Counted from the stretch's first letter, positions 1 through 8,434 are shown. The stretch: 23,148 nucleotides of DNA from Pseudomonadota bacterium (GCA_018661145.1 JABJIU010000097.1:1-23148); one strand, 5' to 3'. The notes: generated by a model from the sequence alone, not told the origin. Program-made: numbers and translations.

Positions 1-5
1 CAGAG

Positions 6-72
6 GGCTTGCCGTTCAGTTTCTAGTTTAAAGAATTCTCGCTATATTTAGCTCCCGGAGTTCAGGCAAGCC
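6..72. promoter_or_regulatory. Possible promoter bracketed by an 8-bp inverted repeat, upstream of the dioxygenase gene
   Basis: GGCTTGCC (6-13) and its exact reverse complement GGCAAGCC (65-72) flank an AT-rich stretch holding a -10-like TATATT at 43-48. A poor -35-like TTTCTA lies 17 bp upstream at 20-25. The right arm ends just before the GGGGAG ribosome-binding site of the next gene. The repeat could be an operator or a 5' leader fold. The arms are seen directly; the regulatory role is inferred. Confidence 0.3.
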
Positions 73-88
73 GTTGGGGAGACATGCA

Positions 89-931
89 GTGAGTACGGAT
101 CGAGACTCGATAACCGACCTCGCAAACATTTTCTACCACGATGGCGTCGTATTGGTGCGGAACGCTGTTGATGATTCCTGGATAAGACTTCTAACGGAAG
201 GTCTCGACCGGCATATTGAATCTCCGACTATCCGGGGCCGAATCTGGGATCGGGACGATCAAGGAAGAACCTGCTTTTATGACAGCCAGGCGTGGCGACA
301 GATTCCGGAGTATCAGACATTTGTTGAGCAATCCCCGATAGCATCAATTGCGGGAAAACTGCTTAATACAGAGCGGGTCAACTTCTTTTTTGATGCCGTT
401 TTTGTCCGCACCCCGGGCGCGCAGTTTCGTACCCCTTTTCATCAGGATGAGCCTTACTGGTCAGTAAAAGGATTTGATACCTGTTCCATCTGGATGCCCC
501 TGGTGGCAGTTGAGAAGAAAAGTGCGCTGGAGTTTGTGCGAGGTTCACACCGCTGGCCGCAGGACTTTCGCCAAACCAACTTCGGCGCCTTGACGCAGGA
601 TTCACGCGATCAGCGCAGGGAACTCGACGGCAAAGATTACCAGCCCTTTCCCGACATTGAGGGGCATCGCGACGATTATGAGATCCTGAGTTGGGATATG
701 GCGCCCGGAGACTGTGTTGCGTTTAATGGTCGGACTATTCATGGCGGCTCGGGTAACCTTTCACCCAATCGTGATCTCAAGGTCTTTAACACCCAATGGC
801 TGGGTGACGATGTCCGCGTATGTTTTCGGGAAGAAGGCATGGATCCGGATCATTCTTCCCTGATGCGTGAGCACGGCCTCAAGCACGGAGACCGGATCGG
901 CACCAATCTCTATCCCGAATTCCCGCTTTAG
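89..931 (+). CDS. Phytanoyl-CoA dioxygenase (PhyH) family Fe(II)/2-oxoglutarate oxygenase
   Basis: A 280-residue cytosolic oxygenase of the PhyH family, which uses Fe(II), O2 and 2-oxoglutarate to hydroxylate small molecules. The metal triad is visible: H118-x-D120 in the context FHQDEPYW, and a distal His near 218 in GRTIHGGSGN. Arg228 is placed to bind the 2-oxoglutarate carboxylate. I chose GTG at 89 because GGGGAG lies 7 bases upstream; an in-frame TTG at 74 is the alternative and adds five residues. The length is normal for the family. A sulfatase gene follows on the same strand about 120 bases on, so the two may serve one catabolic route, for example for a sulfated or quaternary-ammonium compound. 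The substrate cannot be read from the sequence; the PhyH family also includes ectoine, halogenating and phosphonate oxygenases. Confidence 0.85.
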   Translation: MSTDRDSITDLANIFYHDGVVLVRNAVDDSWIRLLTEGLDRHIESPTIRGRIWDRDDQGRTCFYDSQAWRQIPEYQTFVEQSPIASIAGKLLNTERVNFFFDAVFVRTPGAQFRTPFHQDEPYWSVKGFDTCSIWMPLVAVEKKSALEFVRGSHRWPQDFRQTNFGALTQDSRDQRRELDGKDYQPFPDIEGHRDDYEILSWDMAPGDCVAFNGRTIHGGSGNLSPNRDLKVFNTQWLGDDVRVCFREEGMDPDHSSLMREHGLKHGDRIGTNLYPEFPL

Positions 932-959
932 TTCCAACGCCTAGTTCCTCAAAGACTCG

Positions 960-994
960 CGACTTTAAAGTCGTGTTCGCGTAATGGGTTACGC
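960..994. repeat. Two consecutive inverted repeats between the dioxygenase and sulfatase genes
   Basis: A perfect 14-bp palindrome, CGACTTTAAAGTCG (960-973), is followed five bases later by GCGTAA-TGGG-TTACGC (979-994), a 6-bp stem with a 4-base loop. Neither has a T-run, so a classic intrinsic terminator is unlikely. They could be an operator for the sulfatase gene or an RNA-processing or attenuation structure. The bases are certain; the function is open. Confidence 0.5.
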
Positions 995-1053
995 CTAAAT
1001 CTTGGTATGGTCATCCGTCTGCAGAGGCCTCATTTTCATAATTGGAGTACGCC

Positions 1054-2565
1054 GTGACACAAAAACAGCCCAACCTTCTGTTCATTCAGGCGGACCAACT
1101 CAAACCCCAGGTGCTTCCGATGTATGGTGGCTCGGCCATCACTCCTCACCTTTCGCGGCTTGCCGATAACGGCGTCACCTTTGACAACGCCTATTGCAAC
1201 TTTCCCCTGTGCGCGCCTTCACGGTTTTCAATGCTCTCCGGTATGCTTGCCAGCAAAATCGGCGCTTACGACAACGGCGCGGAATTTCCCGCCCACATTC
1301 CCACGATGGCTCACTATCTCAGGATCGCGGGATACCGGGCGAGCCTTTCAGGAAAACAGCACTTTGTTGGTCCTGACATGTTGCATGGGTTTGAAGAGCG
1401 ATTGGTGCCTGAGCTTTATCCGACAGATTTTTCCTGGACACCCAGTTGGGAAGAACTTCGCATGGACTCGAACAACAACGCCAGTGGTGTGATCCGCTCC
1501 GGCGTGTGCAAACGTAGCGTTCAGATCGATCACGATGAAGCAGTCTTTTATCGTGCAAAAGCCAAGCTGCATGATTTTGCTCGCATGGATGATGCACCCT
1601 TCTTTCTGGTTGCCTCGTTTACCCATCCACACGAGCCGTACTATGCTCTCCAGCAATACTGGGACCGTTATCGCCATGACGACATCAGCCTGCCGGATAC
1701 ACCTCTTCAGCCTGAAGAGGCTCGTGGGGTGCATACCACCCGCATGCTGCACCACGCTGTCCTAATTGACAGCGGTATCACCGACGAACACGTCAGGACA
1801 GCACGACATGGCTATCTCGCCAATGTCTCTTATTTTGACGATATGGTGGGTGGCCTCATCGGTACGCTTGAGGACACAGGACTGCTCGAGAACACAGTGA
1901 TTGTGGTGGCCGCCGATCACGGTGACATGCTGGGTGAGCACGGACTGTTCTACAAGAAACATTTCTTCGAGGACTGTATCCGGGTGCCGCTCATCATCCA
2001 CTGGCCGGCCCGATTTGCACCGGGACATCAATCACGTCCGAGTTCCCTGTTGGACCTTTTGCCTACCCTATGCGATCTCGCAGGTCTCCCGCTTGAAGAT
2101 CACGCGCCTCATCCTCTTGATGGACAAAGCCTCGTCGGTGCCTGTGAGGGCGATACGGCCGACACGGCCCCACCCGTTTATGCAGAGATCACTTCAGAGG
2201 GTGTCCCTGAGCCCATGTTCATGGTGCGAAACAAGCAGTACAAACTCCTAAGTGGTGGAGACGCGCCGCCTGTGCTGTTTGACCTTTGCAACGATCCGCA
2301 CGAACGCACTGATCTTGCCTCGGATCCAGCACACGCTGATGCGCGACGTGAACTTGAAGCATTAACCCAAGCCCAATGGGATCCTGATACGCTGCAGACC
2401 CTGGTCACCATCAGTCAACGTCAGCGCAGGCTTGTTCATGCGGCTCAGCAAAATGGAAAATCTCCCAACTGGGAACACCAACCAGAAGATGCGACGACAG
2501 CATGGCTCCACCGCGGTCCGGAGGGCTACAACGAGTGGGCCTGGAAGGGGATAGACGAGGCGTGA
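1054..2565 (+). CDS. Choline-sulfatase-like type I sulfatase (BetC-like)
   Basis: An alkaline-phosphatase-superfamily sulfatase of 503 residues that hydrolyses a sulfate ester. The formylglycine signature is C53-A-P-S-R; Cys53 should be oxidised to formylglycine by a maturase not seen in this window. Asp14 in the N-terminal ADQ motif and D288-H289 in ADHGDMLGEHG supply metal ligands. The stretch YDNGAEFP..IPT, the LSGKQHFVGPDMLHGFEERL region and a C-terminal WEHQPEDAT block (compare WDYQP in BetC) resemble bacterial choline sulfatases more than aryl sulfatases. GTG at 1054 is preferred because GGAG sits six bases upstream; TTG at 1042 would add four residues. No secretion signal is evident, which fits a cytoplasmic choline-sulfatase type. 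Other BetC genes usually lie near betA/betB or betI; none is seen here, so the substrate may differ. Confidence 0.85.
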   Translation: MTQKQPNLLFIQADQLKPQVLPMYGGSAITPHLSRLADNGVTFDNAYCNFPLCAPSRFSMLSGMLASKIGAYDNGAEFPAHIPTMAHYLRIAGYRASLSGKQHFVGPDMLHGFEERLVPELYPTDFSWTPSWEELRMDSNNNASGVIRSGVCKRSVQIDHDEAVFYRAKAKLHDFARMDDAPFFLVASFTHPHEPYYALQQYWDRYRHDDISLPDTPLQPEEARGVHTTRMLHHAVLIDSGITDEHVRTARHGYLANVSYFDDMVGGLIGTLEDTGLLENTVIVVAADHGDMLGEHGLFYKKHFFEDCIRVPLIIHWPARFAPGHQSRPSSLLDLLPTLCDLAGLPLEDHAPHPLDGQSLVGACEGDTADTAPPVYAEITSEGVPEPMFMVRNKQYKLLSGGDAPPVLFDLCNDPHERTDLASDPAHADARRELEALTQAQWDPDTLQTLVTISQRQRRLVHAAQQNGKSPNWEHQPEDATTAWLHRGPEGYNEWAWKGIDEA

Positions 2566-2643
2566 ATCCGCCTTGGTGACGGGATCGGGCTCGGCATAGA
2601 ATCTACTGCTGGCACATTAACCCTCCTCGTACTTGACGTCCAC

Positions 2644-3900
2644 ATGGCCAATCCCTGCGACCTTCTTGAATGCTATCTGGTCGGTGGGGCTGTACGCGAC
2701 GCTTTACTGGATGAGTCCGCCAGCGATCGTGACTGGGTGGTGATCGGTGCCAGTCCCGAGGAAATGACCAAACGGGGATTTCGCCCGGTCGGCAAAGACT
2801 TCCCGGTTTTTCTGCATCCTGTCTCGGGCGAAGAGTACGCCCTCGCTCGTCGTGAGCGCAAAACCGGACCAGGCTACACCGGCTTTGCCACGGACAGCGG
2901 CTCAGATGTAACACTTGAAGAAGACCTCTCTCGCCGGGACCTCACCATGAATGCCATGGCCCAGGATGCCAAGGGCAATCTGGTTGACCCTTTCGGCGGT
3001 GCGCAGGACCTATACGATGGCATCTTGCGCCATGTCTCGGACGCATTCATCGAAGACCCCCTCAGAGTACTTCGCGTTGCCCGCTTTGCCGCGCGTTACC
3101 GTCGCCGGGGCTTTTTGGTGGCTTCCGAAACGCTTGATCTTATGCGCGAGATCGGCACGTCTGGCGAACTGACATCACTCGTGCCCGAACGAATCTGGCA
3201 GGAGACCTGTCGCGCACTCGGCGAGCCAGACCCCAGCGAATTTTTCCGGGTACTGCAACGCTGTGAGGCTCTTGTTCACATCTTTCCTGAAGTTGCAGCG
3301 CTGGAGGATGTGCCTCAGAGCGCCGAACACCATCCTGAGGGCGATGCCTTTGTGCATACCCTGATGGTACTGGATGCCGCCACACAGATTTCCCCGGATG
3401 CCAAGGTTCGCTTCGCCGCGCTGGTACATGATTTGGGCAAAGCCCGAACACCGCCGGAAGAGTGGCCGCGTCATATTAAGCACGAACACCGTGGCGTCAC
3501 TGTGGTTAATCAACTGTGTGACCGGCTTCGAGTGCCTACGGACTATCGGGACCTTGCCGTACTCGTCACCCGCGAACACCTGCTCATGCATCGACTGGTG
3601 GAATTGCGGCCCGAGACAGTACTCAAACTCCTGAACCGCCTTGATGGGTTTCGTCGTCCTGAACGCATCGCGCTTTTCTCTACTGCGTGCCGGGCAGATG
3701 CCACAGGTCGGGGTGATGGCGCCATTGGGGACTACCCGTCTGGACAACTGTTAGGGGACTACCTCAACGCGACTAACCGGATCGATCTCTCCGATCTCGC
3801 AGACTCTGCTCTTGACGGAAATGCGCGCAAGAAAGTGGTTGAGCAGCGCCGAATCGACGCAATCACTGCCGTTCGCCAGGGCAATCGAAAATCCCGGTAG
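2644..3900 (+). CDS. cca: CCA-adding tRNA nucleotidyltransferase with HD domain
   Basis: This enzyme adds or repairs the 3'-CCA of tRNAs in the cytosol. The class II nucleotidyltransferase head shows GGAVRD at 14-19 and the metal-binding D28-x-D30, followed by the RRDLTMNAMA motif at 97-106 and an RxxRF-type element near 144-148. A C-terminal HD phosphohydrolase domain follows, with H262-D263 in LVHDLGK, as in the E. coli-type bifunctional enzyme. The length of 418 residues matches that type (about 412). The N-terminus is roughly seven residues longer than in E. coli, and no clear ribosome-binding site precedes the ATG. The gene ends nine bases from the convergent uppP. Confidence 0.96.
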   Translation: MANPCDLLECYLVGGAVRDALLDESASDRDWVVIGASPEEMTKRGFRPVGKDFPVFLHPVSGEEYALARRERKTGPGYTGFATDSGSDVTLEEDLSRRDLTMNAMAQDAKGNLVDPFGGAQDLYDGILRHVSDAFIEDPLRVLRVARFAARYRRRGFLVASETLDLMREIGTSGELTSLVPERIWQETCRALGEPDPSEFFRVLQRCEALVHIFPEVAALEDVPQSAEHHPEGDAFVHTLMVLDAATQISPDAKVRFAALVHDLGKARTPPEEWPRHIKHEHRGVTVVNQLCDRLRVPTDYRDLAVLVTREHLLMHRLVELRPETVLKLLNRLDGFRRPERIALFSTACRADATGRGDGAIGDYPSGQLLGDYLNATNRIDLSDLADSALDGNARKKVVEQRRIDAITAVRQGNRKSR

Positions 3901-3909
3901 CCTGGCGAC

Positions 3910-4710
3910 TCACCAAAACGCGATCAGCAGCAGGCTGCCGAGTACGATCCGGTAAAGTACGAAAGGAGTCATCCCAACGCGGCTGATAAAACGTAAAAAG
4001 AGTGCGATTACGGCCCAGGCGCTGAAAAATGCCACAACCACACCCAAGGCAAAGACACCCCAGGGAATGGCCTCGTCAGATTGGGCAAGTGAGACTGCCT
4101 TAAGACTTCCCGCAGCTATGATTATCGGGACTGACATGAGAAAAGAAAAACGCGCCGCAGTCTCACGCGACAGCCCCAGCATCAACCCTGCGGTAATGGT
4201 GATTCCCGACCGCGACGTTCCCGGAATCAAGGCAAGCGCCTGGAAAACTCCGATCAGCAGCGCCTCTCTGATACTCAGTTGCCGCATGGCTCTGTCCCCC
4301 GACCGGCGCCGGTCCGCCCACCACAGCAAAAGAGCAAAACCGATCGTTGCCCCGGCAATGATGAGTGGATCACGCAGGAATACCTCCACAGCGTCGTCGA
4401 TAAACAGGCCCACAAGCACAGCCGGAACCGTCGCCACAATCAGGAGCCATCCCAGGTGACTCTCTTCTGATCTTCCTTGGGAGCCCCACTGACGCAGCCA
4501 ACCATTAAGGATGTCAACAAGGTCGTGGCGCAGATACAGGACGACCGCGATGAGAGTCCCAACATGGACGGCGACGTCAAATGCGAGCCCCTGATCCGGC
4601 CAGTCAGCGAGGATCGGCAGTAGCACCAGGTGTGCGGAGCTGGAAACTGGTAAGAACTCAGTCAGCCCCTGCACCAGGGCGAGCCAGAATGCCTGTGCCG
4701 GTTCAATCAT
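3910..4710 (-). CDS. uppP: Undecaprenyl-diphosphatase (UppP/BacA)
   Basis: An integral membrane enzyme of 266 residues that dephosphorylates undecaprenyl diphosphate and so recycles the lipid carrier for peptidoglycan and O-antigen; its overproduction gives bacitracin resistance in known cases. The two family motifs are present: (E/Q)xxxE as Q14-G-L-T-E18, continuing into FLPVSSSAHL, and PGxSRSxxT at 163-171. Gln replaces the E. coli Glu at the first position, which the family motif allows, and SSSAHL replaces SSTGHL. Its ATG overlaps the stop of the upstream methyltransferase gene by four bases (ATGA), so the two are probably translationally coupled. Eight or so hydrophobic segments fill the chain. 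Confidence 0.95.
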   Translation of the reverse strand: MIEPAQAFWLALVQGLTEFLPVSSSAHLVLLPILADWPDQGLAFDVAVHVGTLIAVVLYLRHDLVDILNGWLRQWGSQGRSEESHLGWLLIVATVPAVLVGLFIDDAVEVFLRDPLIIAGATIGFALLLWWADRRRSGDRAMRQLSIREALLIGVFQALALIPGTSRSGITITAGLMLGLSRETAARFSFLMSVPIIIAAGSLKAVSLAQSDEAIPWGVFALGVVVAFFSAWAVIALFLRFISRVGMTPFVLYRIVLGSLLLIAFW

Positions 4711-5891
4711 AGCGACGAACTTCGGTCACGCAACTTGAATCCGGCAAGGACTTGTTCGATATTTTTGCCAAACGCCATCACTTTGAACGCCTCACCCATC
4801 TGCGAAGGCAGGATCAATTGTTTGACCTCGGCTGCTCTGGCGAACATTAACTTTTCATCATCATCAGGCTGCGGCGTTGCCAAATCCAAAAGCCCAAGTG
4901 CCAGAAGATAGGATTCTTGGCTGGTGTACCCCAGAACATCAAAGCCCGCGGTCCGGCCCGCCTCTGCGAGTGCTGAAAAATTCACGTGGCAGGTCACATC
5001 CTGGATTCCCGGAAGAATCAACGGATCGTTGTGCGCGCGGTGCTGGTAGTGACAACGCAAGGTCCCCTGTGAGCGCTCCGGGAGATAGTACTCCCGCGCC
5101 GGAAAGCCATAGTCGATCACAAGCGCCAGGCCCCGCTGCAAAGAGACGCCAAGCGCATGGATCCAGGCCTCTGCGCGAGGGCAGACTTCCGAGATATATC
5201 CCTCAACCAGTTCGTACTGTTGGACGATTTTCGCCGCACCACTATCAGGGTCAAGATCGTCTATCCATTCCCACGCGAATCCGTCTCCGTCGATGCTAAT
5301 GCCCGCCCTCCAGGGCCTACCCTCAATCACGCGGAATCTGGTTACGGCAAATGCGTCGACCACCTCATTCGCGAGAATCACACCCTGCAGAGGCCCATCC
5401 GGTAATTGTTCCAGCCATTCAATCTTGAGCCCATAATGCTCCGCAAGCGGTTCGAGCCTCTGACGCTGGCGCTCACGAAGATCTGGACTGATCTCCAGGA
5501 TACAGTACCGTGACGGTAGTCGGCCGTCCGCCGACAATGCCTCGATCAAGCTTTGCGCCAGTGCGCCGCTCCCCGCACCAAATTCCAGCAGACAGGCATC
5601 GTCGATCGTCTCAAGCACTAACCCCACCTCATGGGCCAGACATCCACCAAAGAGCGGACCTATCTCAGGCGCCGTTACGAAATCTCCTCCTTGGCCAAAC
5701 TTTCGAGTTCCTGTCGCGTAGTACCCCAACCCCGGCGCATATAGCGCGATGTCCATATACTGATCGAAAGGCAATACGCCTCCGGCATCCTCAATTTGCC
5801 CCCTGAGATGCTGAGCTACAGCGATGCTGTGGCGAGATGCAGGCGTGTCAGGCTGAGCCCAGTCGGGATCAATGGTTTGCGAAGAACACAT
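4707..5891 (-). CDS. MidA/NDUFAF7-type SAM-dependent methyltransferase (COG1565)
   Basis: A 394-residue member of the family whose mitochondrial form (NDUFAF7/MidA) dimethylates an arginine of a complex I subunit during assembly; bacterial substrates are not established. The family N-terminal block is seen around residues 40-70, including YAPGLGYYATG, GTRKFGQGGDF and TAPEIGPLFG. The SAM-binding LLEFGAGSGAL follows at 101-111, then an ILANEVVDAFAV motif and a DYGFPAREYY motif. The ATG at 5889-5891 lacks a strong ribosome-binding site, so a start a few codons inward is possible. The gene overlaps uppP by ATGA and is divergent from the pteridine reductase across 239 bases that should hold both promoters. 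Confidence 0.9.
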   Translation of the reverse strand: MCSSQTIDPDWAQPDTPASRHSIAVAQHLRGQIEDAGGVLPFDQYMDIALYAPGLGYYATGTRKFGQGGDFVTAPEIGPLFGGCLAHEVGLVLETIDDACLLEFGAGSGALAQSLIEALSADGRLPSRYCILEISPDLRERQRQRLEPLAEHYGLKIEWLEQLPDGPLQGVILANEVVDAFAVTRFRVIEGRPWRAGISIDGDGFAWEWIDDLDPDSGAAKIVQQYELVEGYISEVCPRAEAWIHALGVSLQRGLALVIDYGFPAREYYLPERSQGTLRCHYQHRAHNDPLILPGIQDVTCHVNFSALAEAGRTAGFDVLGYTSQESYLLALGLLDLATPQPDDDEKLMFARAAEVKQLILPSQMGEAFKVMAFGKNIEQVLAGFKLRDRSSSL

Positions 5892-6130
5892 TACTGTTAC
5901 GCAGGTGATATTTCTGGAAGCTTGATAGAGGCGCTGATTTTACTGTGGTCTGCAACATCATCGTCATAAGGTAATACACCCCGATGGACTCTGGCATTCA
6001 GTGCACCCCTCGATCAGGCTATTAAAAGAGGTCAGGACTTGCGACCCCTTCTAGATCGTCTGCTACATTAAACGCTGACATCACATGAGAATTGGTATCG
6101 TAATGAATAATTTACGCACCTGGTAAATCG

Positions 6131-6886
6131 ATGCCTGGCACGGAACATTCTTTGGATTCAAAGGTGGCTCTGATCACCGGCGGCGCACGCCGCATCGGAG
6201 CCGCCATCGCAAGGACCTTGCATGCTGAGGGCATGAATCTCATCATCCACTATCGCAACAGTGGGGGTAATGCAAAGACATTAGCGGACGAACTGAATCA
6301 ACATCGATCGGGATCTGTTGCGCTGGCAAAAGCAGATCTTGAGAAGACTGAAGACTGTTCGAGACTGGCGCAACAGGCGATCGACACTTTTGGTCGCATT
6401 CACGCATTAATCAATAACGCATCGGCCTTCTTTCCAACTCCGCTCGGTGAGATATCCCAGAAGCATTGGGAAACACTTCTAGGAGTAAACCTCAAAGCAC
6501 CGTTTTTCCTGTCGCAGGCCTGCGCAGAAGCACTGACGTCAACCCAAGGCGCGATCATAAATCTGACAGACATCTATGCGAAACGTCCCCTGCCAAAGCA
6601 TTTAGTCTATTCCGTGAGCAAAGCGGGTCTAGTCGCACTGACCCACTCTCTTGCCCAGGAATTGGGGCCAGATGTCAGGGTCAATGCTATAGCGCCTGGC
6701 GCAATCCTCTGGCCGGAATCAGGTGATACGCAGGAAAATCAGGAGGAAATCATCCGCCGTACCCCATTAGGCCGCCTTGGCGACCCTGGTGACATTGCTG
6801 GCACAGTGCTGTTCTTGCTCCGTGATGCACCTTTTATCACCGGTCAGGTGATCAATGTCGACGGTGGCCGCTCGGTACGCCCCTGA
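6131..6886 (+). CDS. Pteridine reductase, short-chain dehydrogenase (FolM/PTR1-like)
   Basis: A 251-residue NAD(P)H-dependent SDR that probably reduces dihydropteridines or dihydrofolate. The cofactor motif is TGGARRIG at 16-23, where Arg replaces the usual Gly of TGxxxGIG; this R-type motif marks the PTR1/FolM group. The catalytic set is D147, Y160 and K164 (YSVSK), with Asp in place of the classical Ser, again as in pteridine reductases. NNAS at 95-98 and a C-terminal GQVINVDGG are standard. The position supports the call, because the gene is convergent with folK-folB with only 12 bases between the ends. The exact substrate (dihydromonapterin, dihydrobiopterin or dihydrofolate) cannot be decided from sequence. 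No clear ribosome-binding site precedes the ATG. Confidence 0.85.
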   Translation: MPGTEHSLDSKVALITGGARRIGAAIARTLHAEGMNLIIHYRNSGGNAKTLADELNQHRSGSVALAKADLEKTEDCSRLAQQAIDTFGRIHALINNASAFFPTPLGEISQKHWETLLGVNLKAPFFLSQACAEALTSTQGAIINLTDIYAKRPLPKHLVYSVSKAGLVALTHSLAQELGPDVRVNAIAPGAILWPESGDTQENQEEIIRRTPLGRLGDPGDIAGTVLFLLRDAPFITGQVINVDGGRSVRP

Positions 6887-6898
6887 GTCAGGCCCTCT

Positions 6899-7390
6899 TC
6901 AAAGATCCAGCGTTACTGGGCGAAGTTTGTCAGCGTGAGTCGGTGCCATCGCTCTCCAAAGTTCACTGTAGGTTAACCCGTTCACCGGATGACACTGGTC
7001 AGGCCATACCAGGCTGAGCGGTTTGAGTACGTGGGCACACTCAAGAATCTCATGCCGGGGAACATCTATGCCCTGCGCATAGAGGATCTGATCCCCGTAA
7101 AGTAGCAGATCAATATCCATCTCCCGTGACCCCATGACACTGCCGTCACGGGTTCTACCCAGTTTTGCTTCGATCTCGCGCAACTGTGTTACGAGATCAG
7201 GGGCTTCAAGGTCAGAATAAAAAATACCCGCGAGATTGAAAAAATCGGGTCCTTCGAATCCTACCGCTTTACTTTCGAAAACCGGGGAGAAAAGCGCGCC
7301 TGGGTAAAATGCTATTAAACCGCTCACCGCGGCACGGATATTCGATTCGCGATCGATATTTGCACCAAGACTGACCGCGACCTCAGGCAT
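6899..7390 (-). CDS. folK: 2-amino-4-hydroxy-6-hydroxymethyldihydropteridine pyrophosphokinase (HPPK)
   Basis: A cytosolic kinase of 163 residues that transfers pyrophosphate from ATP to 6-hydroxymethyl-dihydropterin, the step before dihydropteroate synthase. It shows SLGAN at 7-11, an FNLAG segment (F51-N52, pterin pocket) and the signature LGRTRDG...GSREMDIDLLLYG, with D92 and D94 as Mg ligands. The signature has GSR where most members have GPR. The C-terminus carries the expected HEIL.CAHVLKPL block. The start codon abuts the folB stop, so the two are one transcription unit in pathway order. Confidence 0.95.
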   Translation of the reverse strand: MPEVAVSLGANIDRESNIRAAVSGLIAFYPGALFSPVFESKAVGFEGPDFFNLAGIFYSDLEAPDLVTQLREIEAKLGRTRDGSVMGSREMDIDLLLYGDQILYAQGIDVPRHEILECAHVLKPLSLVWPDQCHPVNGLTYSELWRAMAPTHADKLRPVTLDL

Positions 7391-7744
7391 CTACTGCTGG
7401 CCGCGTTCGATCTCGACACCGACGTCACGCGCGCCGGTCACTGCCCCGCGCTTGTTGATGCGCACCCGGCACCACGGGACCGCAAACTCCTCCTGCAACA
7501 AGGCCGCGATCCCCCCGGCGAGGGTCTCAACCAGATTAGCCTTAGCCTCGATAACAAAAGCACTCACGCGCTTTGCAACATCCTTGTAACTCAGCGTATC
7601 TTCCAGTGCGTCGGTCTTTGCAGCAGTGGCAATATCCCAGCCCATTTCAAGATCGATGATCAGTTTCTGGGTAATTTGACGCTCCCATTCCCAAACGCCG
7701 ATCACACACTCAACCTCAAGACCTTGTACGAAAATCTTATCCAA
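7391..7744 (-). CDS. folB: Dihydroneopterin aldolase
   Basis: A 117-residue aldolase/epimerase that cleaves 7,8-dihydroneopterin to the folK substrate. Visible family features are E21 near the N-terminus, the LVETLA segment with E73, and K98 in the RINKRGAVTGARDVGVEIER block. The length is typical for this tunnelling-fold protein, which works as an octamer. It is the first gene of folB-folK. It diverges from plsY across about 105 bases. Confidence 0.95.
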   Translation of the reverse strand: MDKIFVQGLEVECVIGVWEWERQITQKLIIDLEMGWDIATAAKTDALEDTLSYKDVAKRVSAFVIEAKANLVETLAGGIAALLQEEFAVPWCRVRINKRGAVTGARDVGVEIERGQQ

Positions 7745-7849
7745 CCACTCTCTCCTGACTGCGCCTGAATTAAAACCGGTTTACCGAATGCTTTCGGTGC
7801 TCAGTTTATACTGTAGCGTAAACTGACCCAACCGCTAGCATCCGCCCAC

Positions 7850-8434
7850 ATGGAATACCTGATTTTCATCATCGCCGGATACCTGCTGGGCTCGGTTTCC
7901 AGCGCGGTAGTGGTCTCGAGGCTGATGAATCTGCCAGACCCACGCAGTGAAGGTTCAGGCAACCCGGGCGCCACTAATGTGTTGCGCCTTGGCAATAAGG
8001 TCGCGGCAGGACTGACGCTTGCCGGCGATATCTTGAAGGGCGTTCTGCCCGTTCTCGCGGCTCGCTGGCTTTCCGACGACCCCTTGTCGGTCGCACTGGC
8101 AGGGACCGGTGCGTTTTTCGGCCACCTGTTTCCCCTCTTCTTTGGCTTCAAAGGAGGCAAAGGGGTCGCTACGGCACTTGGGGTATTTGCCGCGGTCAGT
8201 CTGTCTGTTGCCGGCGGCCTCGCACTCACTTGGCTTGTGGTCGCGCTGGTGTTTCGCTACTCGTCACTGGCAGCAGTCGCGAGCGCTGCCAGTGCACCGC
8301 TATGGACCTGGTGGCTGCTAGCCGCCCCGGTATACACCGGCCTCGCGATGCTTCTCGCACTCATGCTGATACTGCGCCATCGGGCGAACATTGGGCGACT
8401 TTTAGCCGGGACCGAATCGAAGATCGGGAAATAG
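7850..8434 (+). CDS. plsY: Acyl-phosphate:glycerol-3-phosphate acyltransferase
   Basis: An inner-membrane enzyme of 194 residues that transfers acyl groups from acyl-phosphate to glycerol 3-phosphate, the first committed phospholipid step in the PlsX/PlsY route. The three cytoplasmic-loop motifs are visible: GSVSSA near 14-19, GSGNPGATN at 35-43 and GHLFPLFFGFKGGKGVAT at 91-108. Five or more hydrophobic helices fill the rest. The gene ends three bases from the convergent tsaD stop, leaving no room for a separate terminator. Confidence 0.95.
   Translation: MEYLIFIIAGYLLGSVSSAVVVSRLMNLPDPRSEGSGNPGATNVLRLGNKVAAGLTLAGDILKGVLPVLAARWLSDDPLSVALAGTGAFFGHLFPLFFGFKGGKGVATALGVFAAVSLSVAGGLALTWLVVALVFRYSSLAAVASAASAPLWTWWLLAAPVYTGLAMLLALMLILRHRANIGRLLAGTESKIGK

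Noticed and set aside
378..605. Open frame antisense to the dioxygenase gene
   Set aside because: It lies fully within a well-supported gene and its protein is low-complexity Arg/Ser/Pro without motifs.
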